Source of the DNA: RGIG2206 sp045579085
GTDB lineage: Bacteria; Bacillota; Clostridia; Oscillospirales; Acutalibacteraceae
Length of the DNA: 64,000 bases
Direction: 5' to 3'
NCBI GenBank assembly: GCA_045579085.1
Contig: JAZNLO010000010.1
Span: 1-64,000 of the forward strand
The notes below the pieces were generated by a model. That model saw nothing but the letters and a program-made list of their open reading frames with translations. It did not search any database and was not told the DNA's origin. Numbering within the stretch: the first letter of the stretch is position 1; every line of letters starts with the position of its first letter. Position numbers and translations under genes: made by a program. Below are positions 1-6,897 of the stretch, piece after piece.

Positions 1-350
1 TGCTTGTTAATCATATAGTTGTAAGAGAAGTCAACCTTTTCTGAACGGGCAACGCCGTCATCGTCTGAAGTGTTGCAAGTAAAGCCGTTCCAGATGCAGT
101 CGATTGTTCCTGAAGCCAAATCGGTGTACTTAGCAGACCACTCAATCTCTTTGAAGATTACTTCATAGCCAAGATTTTCAAAAACTGCTTTAGCAAGGTC
201 AGTATCATAACCAATAAGCTCATTGTTGTCATCCAAGTAGTTCATCGGCTCATAAATAGTGTAGCCTACAACGATTGTCGGTTTTCCTGAGCATGCGCAC
301 AGACCCAAAACCATAATAATTGAAAGTACTAAGCAAATAAATTTTTTCAT
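1..350 (-). CDS. Amino-acid ABC transporter substrate-binding lipoprotein (C-terminus beyond window)
   Basis: This is the first 116 residues of a family 3 extracellular solute-binding protein, which captures an amino acid outside the cell and delivers it to an ABC permease. The N-terminus is a lipoprotein signal with lipobox LGLCAC (Cys18 or Cys20). It is followed by the family's lobe-I pattern: VVGYTIYEPMNYLDDNN, then GYDTDLAKAVFENLGYEV, then IEWSAKYTDLASGTIDCIW. The start at 350 is preceded by AGGAGG about 8 nt upstream. The gene runs off the left edge, so permease and ATPase partners cannot be seen. Its promoter carries a dyad. The family call is solid; the ligand is unknown. Confidence 0.85.
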   Translation of the reverse strand, partial: MKKFICLVLSIIMVLGLCACSGKPTIVVGYTIYEPMNYLDDNNELIGYDTDLAKAVFENLGYEVIFKEIEWSAKYTDLASGTIDCIWNGFTCNTSDDDGVARSEKVDFSYNYMINK

Positions 351-390
351 TTTTAATTCCTCCTAAAAGTGTTTGATTGATTAGCACGTC

Positions 391-419
391 ATTATAATAC
401 CACGTTAGTGTGGTAAAGT
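391..419 (-). promoter_or_regulatory. Promoter with TACCAC-N6-GTGGTA operator-like dyad
   Basis: Read on the minus strand, a perfect TATAAT -10 box (391-396) lies 41 nt upstream of the lipoprotein start. A weak -35 (ACTTTA, 414-419) sits 17 bp away. The spacer holds a perfect dyad TACCAC-GTTAGT-GTGGTA (398-415), where a repressor would block RNA polymerase. The 15-mer at 405-419 recurs with two mismatches at 508-522. Binding by a regulator is inferred. Confidence 0.55.
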
Positions 420-545
420 AAAGCCTTTTTTTCAAATTTTTTACTTTTTGTATACTTTTTATATAAAAACTCAAAATGATATCTTGTTATTAGGCAACTT
501 TAACATATTACTATGGTAAAGTGATAAAGAATCAATAAATAATAT

Positions 546-571
546 AGGCAGCCGCCATAAGACGACTGCCT
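546..571 (-). terminator. Probable intrinsic terminator after the FAD oxidoreductase
   Basis: AGGCAG (546-551) pairs with CTGCCT (566-571). Four further pairs, one of them G-U, extend the stem around a short UUAU loop. On the minus strand the hairpin begins 10 nt past the stop codon and is followed by an AT-rich but interrupted T tract, so termination may be partial. Confidence 0.55.
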
Positions 572-581
572 GAAACCTATT

Positions 582-1862
582 TTAAATATGGCCGCAGATG
601 GGCTCGATTTCGCTAACGCTTGTGTCCTCAGGGATTAACTCGTCGGGGAAGTGAATCATAATGTTATCATCTTTTTCAAGACGAGTTTGCAGCACGTTGA
701 TATCAACCTCAGCGATAGGCTTGCCGCTTTCAATGGCGAGCGCAGCGGCCTCAGCAGCAGCCTGACCTGTAAGAATAGCAGGGGGTATAACTCTTAGCAA
801 ATCCCAACCGTAGCCGTCACCTGAGGCGCTTCTGCCTGCGGTGATAAGGTTAGGCCAGCCCTTTTTAGTTAAGCAACGCAACGGCACTTCATAGAGGAAA
901 TCTCTTCTCTCAAAATCGTTGATAGCGCAGATTGAATCATCGAAGTGCTTGTATGCATCATTTTCAAGCAGAGTATAGTCGCCATCAATACGGCAAGTGG
1001 TGCGAAAGCTTGGCATCATAGGTAGCATTGCTATATCTCTTGAGTTTTTGTCTTCGATAGCCTTAACATTTTTCAGCATTTCGAGCTGTTCAAAGATGTA
1101 ATAGTCAGTAACCTCTTCAACGGTTGTGCCCGACCACAAGGGAACATCATCGGGTTGATTATCGCCGTAGAGGTTAATGTTGCCGCCGAAGATGCCTGTA
1201 AACGCCCTGTCGATATCGTTATGCTCGATTGCCTTTTTGCACGAGTCAAGAGAAATCAACTTACCGATATAAGTGTGGAAGTTCTTGCCTTTAACAGTCG
1301 GCATACCTGAACGGCGAAGAATGTCGGCATCGCCTGTGGTGTCAATTACTATTTTTGCTTCATAGTAATATTTGCCTGATTTGCTTTCGGTGATGATGCC
1401 TTTGCAAACCTTGCCGTCCATAACGGGTTCGGTAACCATGCAGTCAAAGAGCAAATCAATGCCTGCATTTTTAATCATTTCGGTCATCTGGAGAGCGAAT
1501 ATGTAAGGGGAATAACGCTGAATGAGTCTGGCTTGAGTTTTGCCGGCGCAAGAGCCGTCTTTTCTGTTTTTCCACTCATCGTCCATAATTTCATAGCCAT
1601 ACTTCGCGCATTCGTCAATCCATTTGTCAGCAAGGCCGAAGATGATTTGTCTGCCTCTGCCGTTGCACATAGGAACGAAGAAGTTTACAAGGCCCATAGT
1701 GGCAAGACCGCCGAGCACACAGGATTTTTCAATCAGTAAAACCTTTAAGCCTCTCTGATTGGCAGTTAACGCCGCAGCAACACCTGCCACACCGCCGCCC
1801 GCAACGATAACGTCATACGAGGCTTTGACTTTCATATTATAAGAAAGTTGAATTTCAGACAT
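582..1862 (-). CDS. FAD-dependent oxidoreductase (FAD_oxidored family)
   Basis: This 426-residue flavoprotein belongs to the FAD_oxidored group of succinate-dehydrogenase-like FAD proteins. The dinucleotide-binding fold is at the N-terminus (VIVAGGGVAGVAAALT, about residues 18-33, with the ribose-binding Glu in LLIEK). An LGG motif follows, and the characteristic C-terminal FAD contact is NLITAGRSASGDGYGWDLLR near residues 338-357. TTGDADILRRSG in the middle is also typical. No signal peptide or membrane segment is visible, so it is cytoplasmic. It stands alone with its own probable terminator. The ribosome site (AGGA, about 10 nt upstream) is weak. The substrate is unknown. Confidence 0.85.
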   Translation of the reverse strand: MSEIQLSYNMKVKASYDVIVAGGGVAGVAAALTANQRGLKVLLIEKSCVLGGLATMGLVNFFVPMCNGRGRQIIFGLADKWIDECAKYGYEIMDDEWKNRKDGSCAGKTQARLIQRYSPYIFALQMTEMIKNAGIDLLFDCMVTEPVMDGKVCKGIITESKSGKYYYEAKIVIDTTGDADILRRSGMPTVKGKNFHTYIGKLISLDSCKKAIEHNDIDRAFTGIFGGNINLYGDNQPDDVPLWSGTTVEEVTDYYIFEQLEMLKNVKAIEDKNSRDIAMLPMMPSFRTTCRIDGDYTLLENDAYKHFDDSICAINDFERRDFLYEVPLRCLTKKGWPNLITAGRSASGDGYGWDLLRVIPPAILTGQAAAEAAALAIESGKPIAEVDINVLQTRLEKDDNIMIHFPDELIPEDTSVSEIEPICGHI

Positions 1863-2016
1863 TGATAATCAGTCCTGTTCATTTAGTAATATAATGTATT
1901 GGTTGAATAAATTACCCAGTCTTGTGATTAGTAAAATTATAATGCCTTAGAGTGAGGAAATCAATACGCAAAATAAGTTTTTGAGCATAAGAAGGGGAGA
2001 AAAAGCGATTTTGTTC

Positions 2017-2044
2017 TTGTGTTTTGCAGAGTGTATGTTATAAT
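2017..2044 (+). promoter_or_regulatory. Promoter of the small membrane protein gene
   Basis: A perfect TATAAT (2039-2044) stands 25 bases before the 2070 start codon, with TTGTGT (2017-2022) 16 bp upstream as -35. The transcript would have a very short leader. Confidence 0.5.
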
Positions 2045-2069
2045 TATGTTAAAAAGGAGGTAGTAAAAA

Positions 2070-2309
2070 ATGGATACATTAATCAAGTTTTTTCCTTATT
2101 CTTTTAAAGAGAAGAAAGACGTAGCAGCATTAATCGTCAATATATTGGTGCATATAGTTGTTGGTTTTGCTGTTGGCGTAGTAGGAGCCTTGCTCGGATT
2201 TATTCCGTTTGTAGGTTTTCTTATTACGATTTTGGTAAGCGCAGTTGACCTTTATATTTTAATTGGCATTGTGCTTAGCGTGCTTGATTATTTTAAAGTG
2301 ATTAAGTAA
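2070..2309 (+). CDS. Small membrane protein of unknown function
   Basis: This 79-residue protein starts at an ATG behind a strong AAAGGAGG site. After a charged N-terminal segment (residues 1-20) it has two hydrophobic helices, about 22-46 (AALIVNILVHIVVGFAVGVV...) and 50-74. The first is Gly/Val-rich, and a Gly-Pro-type turn (LLGFIPFVGF) joins the two. I recognise no family with certainty. It resembles small two-helix proteins common in Clostridia. It has its own promoter and a shared bidirectional terminator, so it is a monocistronic unit. Confidence 0.7.
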   Translation: MDTLIKFFPYSFKEKKDVAALIVNILVHIVVGFAVGVVGALLGFIPFVGFLITILVSAVDLYILIGIVLSVLDYFKVIK

Positions 2310-2344
2310 AGAGTCGCAAGTTTTTATTAAAACAGAAAAACAAA

Positions 2345-2376
2345 CCCCGCATTTCCGTCTTGTTGGAAACGCGGGG
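2345..2376. terminator. Bidirectional terminator
   Basis: CCCCGC-A-TTTCC (2345-2356) pairs with GGAAA-C-GCGGGG (2365-2376), with one mismatch. T-rich tracts lie on both sides: CATTTTCTTTT on the plus side and TTTGTTTT on the minus side. It can end both the small membrane protein gene and the converging guaA. Confidence 0.8.
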
Positions 2377-2414
2377 CATTTTCTTTTCTATATAATATTT
2401 TCAGCGTTTTGTTA

Positions 2415-3395
2415 TTATTCCCACTCGATAGTGCCGATTGGCTTCGGAGTGAGGTCATACAAAACTCGATTTATGCCTTCAACCTCGTGGGTGATGCGGT
2501 CGGTGATGCAACGCAAAACATCGTAAGGAATCTCCTCAATGGTTGCAGACATAGCATCGGTGGTGTTAACCGCGCGAATGATAGCGGGCCAACCCTCGTA
2601 ACGCTTGTCGTCTTTAACGCCAACGCTCTTTACGTCGGGCACAGCGATGAAATACTGCCAAACAGTCTTTGCAAGACCGCACTTGTCAAACTCCTCGCGG
2701 AGAATTGCGTCAGCTTCACGCAGGGCGTGCAGACGGTCGCGGGTGATTGCACCGAGGCAGCGAACACCCAAGCCGGGGCCGGGGAACGGCTGACGGTTAA
2801 CCATCTCATCGGGCAAACCGAGTGCCGAGCCAACAACACGCACCTCGTCTTTATACAGCAGCTTAACGGGCTCAACGAGCTCAAGCTGCATATCCTCAGG
2901 CAGACCGCCAACGTTATGGTGAGCCTTAACGCCGTCGCTCTCGAGGATATCGGGATAGATAGTGCCTTGTGCGAGGAAAGATATATCGTTGAGCTTGCCG
3001 GCTTCCTCATCGAAAACCTTGATAAACTCACCGCCGATTATTTTACGTTTGGTTTCGGGGGCAGAAACGCCTTCCAAGAGGTTTAAGAAGCGGTCGGTAG
3101 CATCAATGTAAATAAGGTTAGCATCGAGCCCGTTTTTGAAAACCTCAATAACCTGTTCGCTCTCGCCTTTGCGCATAAGACCGTGATTAACGTGCACGCA
3201 AACGAGCTGCTTGCCGATAGCCTTGATAAGCAAAGCGGCAACAACAGAGCTGTCAACACCGCCTGAGAGAGCAAGGAGCACCTTTTTGTCCTTGACTTGT
3301 TCGCGAATGGCGGCAACCTGTTCATCTATGAAGCGGTCAGCCAGAGCTTTGGTTGTTATACGTTCCATATTTTCAGGACGTTTACACAAATCCAT
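2415..3395 (-). CDS. guaA: GMP synthase, ATP-pyrophosphatase/dimerisation part only
   Basis: This enzyme adenylates XMP and amidates it to GMP. The 326-residue protein holds the N-type ATP-pyrophosphatase domain, with P-loop LALSGGVDSSV at about residues 41-51. The C-terminal dimerisation domain carries RQPFPGPGLGVRCLGA and ends TPKPIGTIEWE, as in complete GuaA. The usual class I glutaminase domain of about 190 residues is absent. The reading frame begins cleanly with GGGGGA 6-10 nt before ATG, and a consensus promoter lies just upstream, so this is not a truncation artefact. A partner glutaminase (GuaA-A type) must be encoded elsewhere, or the enzyme uses free ammonia. Confidence 0.9.
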   Translation of the reverse strand: MDLCKRPENMERITTKALADRFIDEQVAAIREQVKDKKVLLALSGGVDSSVVAALLIKAIGKQLVCVHVNHGLMRKGESEQVIEVFKNGLDANLIYIDATDRFLNLLEGVSAPETKRKIIGGEFIKVFDEEAGKLNDISFLAQGTIYPDILESDGVKAHHNVGGLPEDMQLELVEPVKLLYKDEVRVVGSALGLPDEMVNRQPFPGPGLGVRCLGAITRDRLHALREADAILREEFDKCGLAKTVWQYFIAVPDVKSVGVKDDKRYEGWPAIIRAVNTTDAMSATIEEIPYDVLRCITDRITHEVEGINRVLYDLTPKPIGTIEWE

Positions 3396-3431
3396 TTTTC
3401 ATTCCCCCAAAAAATATTCAAATGATAAAAA

Positions 3432-3460
3432 AGTATAGCACAAAATTTTTTCACTTTCAA
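3432..3460 (-). promoter_or_regulatory. Promoter of guaA
   Basis: On the minus strand, TTGAAA (3455-3460), a 17-bp spacer and TATACT (3432-3437) lie about 37 nt before the guaA start. The short leader leaves no room for a purine riboswitch. Confidence 0.7.
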
Positions 3461-3506
3461 TGTCTGCATAAAAAATTTTTTAAAAATTTTTTGGAAATCA
3501 GCATAT

Positions 3507-3540
3507 AAAAAAGAGGCAAAATTATCTTGCCTCTTTTTTT
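3507..3540 (-). terminator. Terminator of purB
   Basis: AAAAAAGAGGCAA pairs with TTGCCTCTTTTTT around a short AT loop, giving a U-run on the minus strand. It lies 20 bp past the purB stop and separates purB from guaA. Confidence 0.85.
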
Positions 3541-3559
3541 CTATATTTAATGAGAAACT

Positions 3560-4990
3560 TTAAACGTTTATCTGAGCTTTGAATCCGAGCTCATCCTTGT
3601 ATTTTTCAAGCACAGGATTGATAAAATCGTTTATGAAATCCTCTGTCTGCTCCTTAGCGCGACCGATAAAGTTTTCGGGTTTTAGAATCTCGATAATCTC
3701 GTCCTTGCTCATATTGAACGATTCGTCAGCAGCGATTCGGTCAACCAAGTCGTTGCTAAGCCCGTCAATCTTGATTCTGGAAGCAGCAGCAACGGAATGC
3801 TGCCTGATTTTTTCGTGCAGCTCTTGACGGTCACCGCCCTTTTTGACAGCGTTCATCATTATGTTCTCTGTAGCCATAAACGGAAGCTCGTCGTTGAGAT
3901 GTGCCTCGATGACTTTGGGATAAACCACCAAGCCGTCAACAACGTTGAGGTAGAGTGAGAGCACAGCATCGGTTGCGAGGAAGGCCTCAGGCACACTGAT
4001 TCGCTTGTTTGCGGAGTCATCGAGCGTGCGCTCAAGCCATTGAGCCGAAGCTGTTATGGCGGGATTCATGCAATCGCAGATTACGTAGCGTGCCAGAGCG
4101 GCTATACGCTCGCAACGCATGGGGTTGCGCTTGTAAGCCATCGCAGACGAGCCAATCTGACCTTTTTCAAACGGCTCCTCTATCTCTTTAAGATGAGCAA
4201 GCAGCCTGATATCGCTTGAAAACTTTGTTGCGCTCTGTGCGATAGAGGAGAGCACATTCAGCACAAGCGAGTCGGTCTTTCTGGAATATGTCTGACCCGA
4301 AACGGGCACAACATTATCGAAGCCCATTTTCTGAGCGATTTTTTTATCCAACTCTTTGCATTTGGCGTGGTCGCCGTCAAAAAGCTCAAGGAAGCTTGCC
4401 TGAGTGCCTGTGGTACCCTTGCAGCCAAGCAGAGCCATCTGACTGATGCGATGCTCAACTTCTTCAAGGTCGGTGAGCAAATCATTAAGCCAGAGCGTAG
4501 CACGTTTGCCAACTGTGGTGGGCTGAGCACTCTGGAAATGCGTGAAGGCAAGTGTGGGGAGCGCACGGTGCTCGTAAGCGAATTGGCTGAGCACAGCGAT
4601 GAGCGATACAAGCCTTTTGCGTATAAGCTTCAAAGCTTCGGTCATAACGATAATGTCGGTGTTGTCGCCAACGTAGCAGCTTGTAGCACCAAGATGAATG
4701 ATGCCCTTAGCACTTGGGCACTGAACGCCGTAAGCGTAAACGTGCGACATAACATCGTGACGGCATACTTTTTCGCGCTCGGTAGCAACGTCATAGTTGA
4801 TATCGTCAGCGTGAGCCTTTAGCTCGTCAACTTGTTGTTGAGTAATATTTAGGCCGAGCTCCATTTCAGCTTCAGCCAGAGCAATCCAAAGCTTGCGCCA
4901 GGTAGAAAACTTAACATCGTTAGAGAACAAATGCTTCATTTCCTTGCTGGCATAACGGGAGCAAAGCGGACTCTGATAAGAATCGTTCAT
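3560..4990 (-). CDS. purB: Adenylosuccinate lyase
   Basis: PurB cleaves fumarate from SAICAR and from adenylosuccinate in purine synthesis. The 476-residue protein is all-helical fumarase/aspartase superfamily. It shows the signature GQIGSSAMAYKRNPMRCE (about residues 275-292), the active-site region TSCYVGDN and TFSHFQSAQPTT-like AFTHFQSAQPTTVGKR. The frame is open 19 codons further upstream, but the start at 4990 is preferred. It has GGAGGG 5 nt upstream, and the promoter (-10 at 5027-5032) lies inside the longer frame. It sits upstream of guaA but has its own terminator. Confidence 0.95.
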   Translation of the reverse strand: MNDSYQSPLCSRYASKEMKHLFSNDVKFSTWRKLWIALAEAEMELGLNITQQQVDELKAHADDINYDVATEREKVCRHDVMSHVYAYGVQCPSAKGIIHLGATSCYVGDNTDIIVMTEALKLIRKRLVSLIAVLSQFAYEHRALPTLAFTHFQSAQPTTVGKRATLWLNDLLTDLEEVEHRISQMALLGCKGTTGTQASFLELFDGDHAKCKELDKKIAQKMGFDNVVPVSGQTYSRKTDSLVLNVLSSIAQSATKFSSDIRLLAHLKEIEEPFEKGQIGSSAMAYKRNPMRCERIAALARYVICDCMNPAITASAQWLERTLDDSANKRISVPEAFLATDAVLSLYLNVVDGLVVYPKVIEAHLNDELPFMATENIMMNAVKKGGDRQELHEKIRQHSVAAASRIKIDGLSNDLVDRIAADESFNMSKDEIIEILKPENFIGRAKEQTEDFINDFINPVLEKYKDELGFKAQINV

Positions 4991-5026
4991 CGTAACCCTC
5001 CAGAATAAAAAATGACTAACAAACAC

Positions 5027-5055
5027 ATTATACACCCTTTTTTGCAACCTGTCTA
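5027..5055 (-). promoter_or_regulatory. Promoter of purB
   Basis: On the minus strand TAGACA (5050-5055), 17 bp and TATAAT (5027-5032). Transcription should start near 5020, which rules out the longer N-terminus of the purB frame. Confidence 0.7.
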
Positions 5056-5109
5056 TGAGAATAATAAAAAAATTATAAAAAAGTAATGGTAATAGAAGAT
5101 AAAATTATC

Positions 5110-5139
5110 TTGACAAGGCTATGTATAGTATGATAATAT
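5110..5139 (+). promoter_or_regulatory. Promoter of the tRNA-Ser pair
   Basis: Perfect TTGACA (5110-5115) is followed by GATAAT at 16 bp or TAATAT at 18 bp. The first tRNA begins about 20 nt past the -10 region. Confidence 0.65.
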
Positions 5140-5156
5140 ATCTCTTGCTTAAATAC

Positions 5157-5244
5157 GGAGAGGTATCGAAGCGGTCATAACGAGGCGGTCTTGAAAACCG
5201 TTTGCCCAAAAGGCACAAGGGTTCGAATCCCTTCCTCTCCGCCA
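5157..5244 (+). tRNA. tRNA-Ser(UGA)
   Basis: A complete class II tRNA with long variable arm. Acceptor GGAGAGG (5157-5163) pairs with CCTCTCC (5234-5240), G73 is the serine discriminator, and CCA (5242-5244) is encoded. The anticodon TGA is at 5192-5194. The T arm contains GGGTTCGAATCCC. It reads UCA and other UCN codons. Confidence 0.97.
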
Positions 5245-5253
5245 AATATTAAA

Positions 5254-5289
5254 AGACGGTTGCTTTCAAATGCGTTTGAAACAGCCGTC
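5254..5289 (+). repeat. Hairpin between the two tRNA-Ser genes
   Basis: GACGGTTG-CTTTCAAA (5254-5269) is almost perfectly complementary to TTTGAAA-CAGCCGTC (to 5289) around a TGCG loop. No T tract follows, so it is more likely a processing hairpin between the tRNAs than a terminator. Confidence 0.6.
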
Positions 5290-5293
5290 ATTT

Positions 5294-5383
5294 GCAGAAG
5301 TACCCAAGTGGTGAAGGGGCTCCCCTGCTAAGGGAGTAGGTCGGGTAACCGGCGCGAGGGTTCAAATCCCTCCTTCTGCGCCA
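5294..5383 (+). tRNA. tRNA-Ser(GCU)
   Basis: A class II tRNA with acceptor GCAGAAG (5294-5300) pairing with CTTCTGC (5373-5379), discriminator G, encoded CCA (5381-5383) and anticodon GCT at 5327-5329. It reads AGC/AGU and is probably cotranscribed with tRNA-Ser(UGA) 49 bp upstream. Confidence 0.97.
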
Positions 5384-5385
5384 AA

Positions 5386-5425
5386 ACGAAAATCCTGTCG
5401 ACATTTGTCGATGGGATTTTTGTTT
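5386..5425 (+). terminator. Terminator of the tRNA-Ser operon
   Basis: AAAACGAAAATCC pairs with GGATTTTTGTTTT-type sequence through a stem whose upper part is TGTCGAC/GTCGA. A T-rich tail follows. It starts right after the encoded CCA of tRNA-Ser(GCU). Confidence 0.7.
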
Positions 5426-5572
5426 TGTATTATTCACTATTCATTATTCATTTTTCATCATTCATTAAACAGGATTTTCGTAATGAATAATGAAGTCGCT
5501 TTGCTGATGAATAATTAATAATTTCGGTGTCGGCATTGCCGACGAATTATAAATAGTATGTAAGGGTTCGAA
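5386..5572. repeat. Interlocked inverted-repeat module behind tRNA-Ser(GCU)
   Basis: This stretch has no coding capacity but dense symmetry. Arm A (ACGAAAATCCTGT, 5386-5398) is the exact reverse complement of A' (5469-5481). Arm B (TTCATTATTCATT, 5440-5452) is the exact reverse complement of B' (5482-5494). The order A-B-A'-B' is that of a pseudoknot, and A' abuts B'. A further palindrome GTCGGCA-T-TGCCGAC is at 5529-5543. An 11-bp copy of the tRNA-Ser T arm (AAGGGTTCGAA) is at 5562-5572, matching 5217-5227. It may be a remnant of a small mobile or integrated element; no open frame or transposase is visible. Confidence 0.6.
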
Positions 5573-5590
5573 CACATAGGTAAAATCCAA

Positions 5591-5624
5591 AACAGAGCAG
5601 TAGCCAAAAGGCTACTGCTCTGTT
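5591..5624. terminator. Bidirectional terminator after aroK
   Basis: A perfect 15-bp stem (5591-5605 with 5610-5624) closes an AAAA loop. TTTTG follows on the plus side and TTTTGG on the minus side. It ends the aroK operon 7 nt past the stop codon. Confidence 0.85.
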
Positions 5625-5631
5625 TTGTTAT

Positions 5632-6129
5632 CTATATCTCTGCCACCGCCTTTGATATCGCAACGATAACGTCTTCGGTGCTAAGTCCGTCGGCGTCTAT
5701 TGTAATGTCGGCATACTTTTCATAGAGCGGAGTTCGCTCCTTGTAGAGCTCGGCAAGCGATTTGTCAGCCGCGCCTACAACACCCCTTACACTGAGGTTA
5801 GTCAGCCGTCTTTCAATTTCATCTATACTTAAATTTATGTATACAAGCACGCCGTTTTGCTTAAGGTGCTCCATACCGCGCTCGGAGTAGACAGCACTGC
5901 CGCCTGTTGCAATAACGCAGCGGTCGCACTGGATTGAGGTAAGAGCGGCTTGCTCAGCTTTGAAGAAAGCGTCTTCACCTTTTTCGTCGATTATCTCTTG
6001 CAACAGCATACCGTTTTGCGCCTGAATAACGAGGTCGGCATCAATAAAGCCCATACCGAGCCGTTTTGCGAGTATAACACCTGCAGTGCTCTTGCCACAG
6101 GCGGGCATACCTATCAAAATAATATTCAT
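5632..6129 (-). CDS. aroK: Shikimate kinase
   Basis: AroK phosphorylates shikimate with ATP in the chorismate pathway. At 165 residues it has the usual length. Walker A is GMPACGKST (residues 7-15) and the shikimate-binding Asp is in FIDAD (about residues 29-33). ATGGSAV matches the GGG-type shikimate site with one change. The lid region contains RTPLYEKYADITID. It is the last gene of a three-gene run. Its start overlaps the upstream stop by ATGA, with GGAGG 8 nt before, so translation is coupled to the membrane protein. No other aromatic pathway gene is nearby. Confidence 0.9.
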   Translation of the reverse strand: MNIILIGMPACGKSTAGVILAKRLGMGFIDADLVIQAQNGMLLQEIIDEKGEDAFFKAEQAALTSIQCDRCVIATGGSAVYSERGMEHLKQNGVLVYINLSIDEIERRLTNLSVRGVVGAADKSLAELYKERTPLYEKYADITIDADGLSTEDVIVAISKAVAEI

Positions 6130-6851
6130 ATTCTGCCTCCTTTAACAGTCAAAGCAAATTTGGTTGTCTTTCTTAGTATCAGCGGATACACAAAAGGGAT
6201 GGCCACGAGTGTTAAGCACGCAAGGTACAACGGGCTAAGCTTTACGATGAGAAAAGCAAGCGCCGTCATTTTCCCTTTCATTAGCTTGGACGAAGCCCTA
6301 AGCGTTTTAAAAACGCCGCAGTTTTCGTTATAAGTGAAGATAAAATCGCACATAAAGGCCTTTGCTATTAACAAAGCGAAAACTAGACCGCCCAGTATAA
6401 CGCAACTGACCCCTATAGCGCTGAGAGCAGTGCCTGACAGCACAATCAACTCGGCATAAGCGGTGCCTTTAACAACAAAACATGCTCTGGCAATGCTGAA
6501 AAACGCTGCGCTGAGCAAAAACGCCCTCATATAAATAATAAGCTTAATCAGAATATATCTAAAATAACGCTTGGTGCCAAAAAGATAAAACATCTCGAAA
6601 ACATCGGTGTTATGTGAGTAATAGGCGAGAAACATCCGCCTTTTTATCCCGTAAATCAGCGGAGAGATTGTAATCAGCGAAACAGCGGCAAACACAACGC
6701 AAACAAGCGTATAGGAGAGTTCACCTGACGTTGCGCTGATGGCATAAGCCGCCATCTCAGCGCACAACGAAACACCACCTGTTACCGCTGCCGCAACAGC
6801 AACACACAGCGCCGACAAGGAATAATTGCTTTTAACCGAATTCTCAGGCAT
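6126..6851 (-). CDS. Polytopic membrane protein, possibly DUF975-like
   Basis: This is a 241-residue protein with about five or six membrane helices. A C-terminal segment (ASSKLMKGKMTALAFLIVKL, then a helix ending in PFVYPLILRKTTKFAL) recalls the pattern of DUF975 clostridial membrane proteins. That assignment is tentative. The start at 6851 is chosen because GGGAGGG lies 6 nt upstream. The frame stays open 24 codons further, overlapping the preceding gene without a ribosome site. It overlaps aroK by four bases and follows another membrane protein at 47 nt, so the three genes are probably one transcript. The function is unknown. Confidence 0.7.
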   Translation of the reverse strand: MPENSVKSNYSLSALCVAVAAAVTGGVSLCAEMAAYAISATSGELSYTLVCVVFAAVSLITISPLIYGIKRRMFLAYYSHNTDVFEMFYLFGTKRYFRYILIKLIIYMRAFLLSAAFFSIARACFVVKGTAYAELIVLSGTALSAIGVSCVILGGLVFALLIAKAFMCDFIFTYNENCGVFKTLRASSKLMKGKMTALAFLIVKLSPLYLACLTLVAIPFVYPLILRKTTKFALTVKGGRI

Positions 6852-6897
6852 AATAATCCCTCCCGAGAATATTGTTGTCAAAAAGCGGCGATAAATA

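Noticed and set aside
2409..3086. 225-codon open frame on the plus strand opposite guaA
   Set aside because: It lies wholly opposite a strongly conserved coding sequence and lacks a ribosome site.
3396..3559. Frameshifted remnant of a GuaA glutaminase domain upstream of guaA
   Set aside because: The stretch contains the guaA promoter and the purB terminator and is low-complexity AT-rich. No glutaminase motif is readable in any frame.
4991..5047. 19 extra N-terminal codons for purB
   Set aside because: The promoter -10 box lies inside this stretch, and a strong ribosome site precedes the ATG at 4990.
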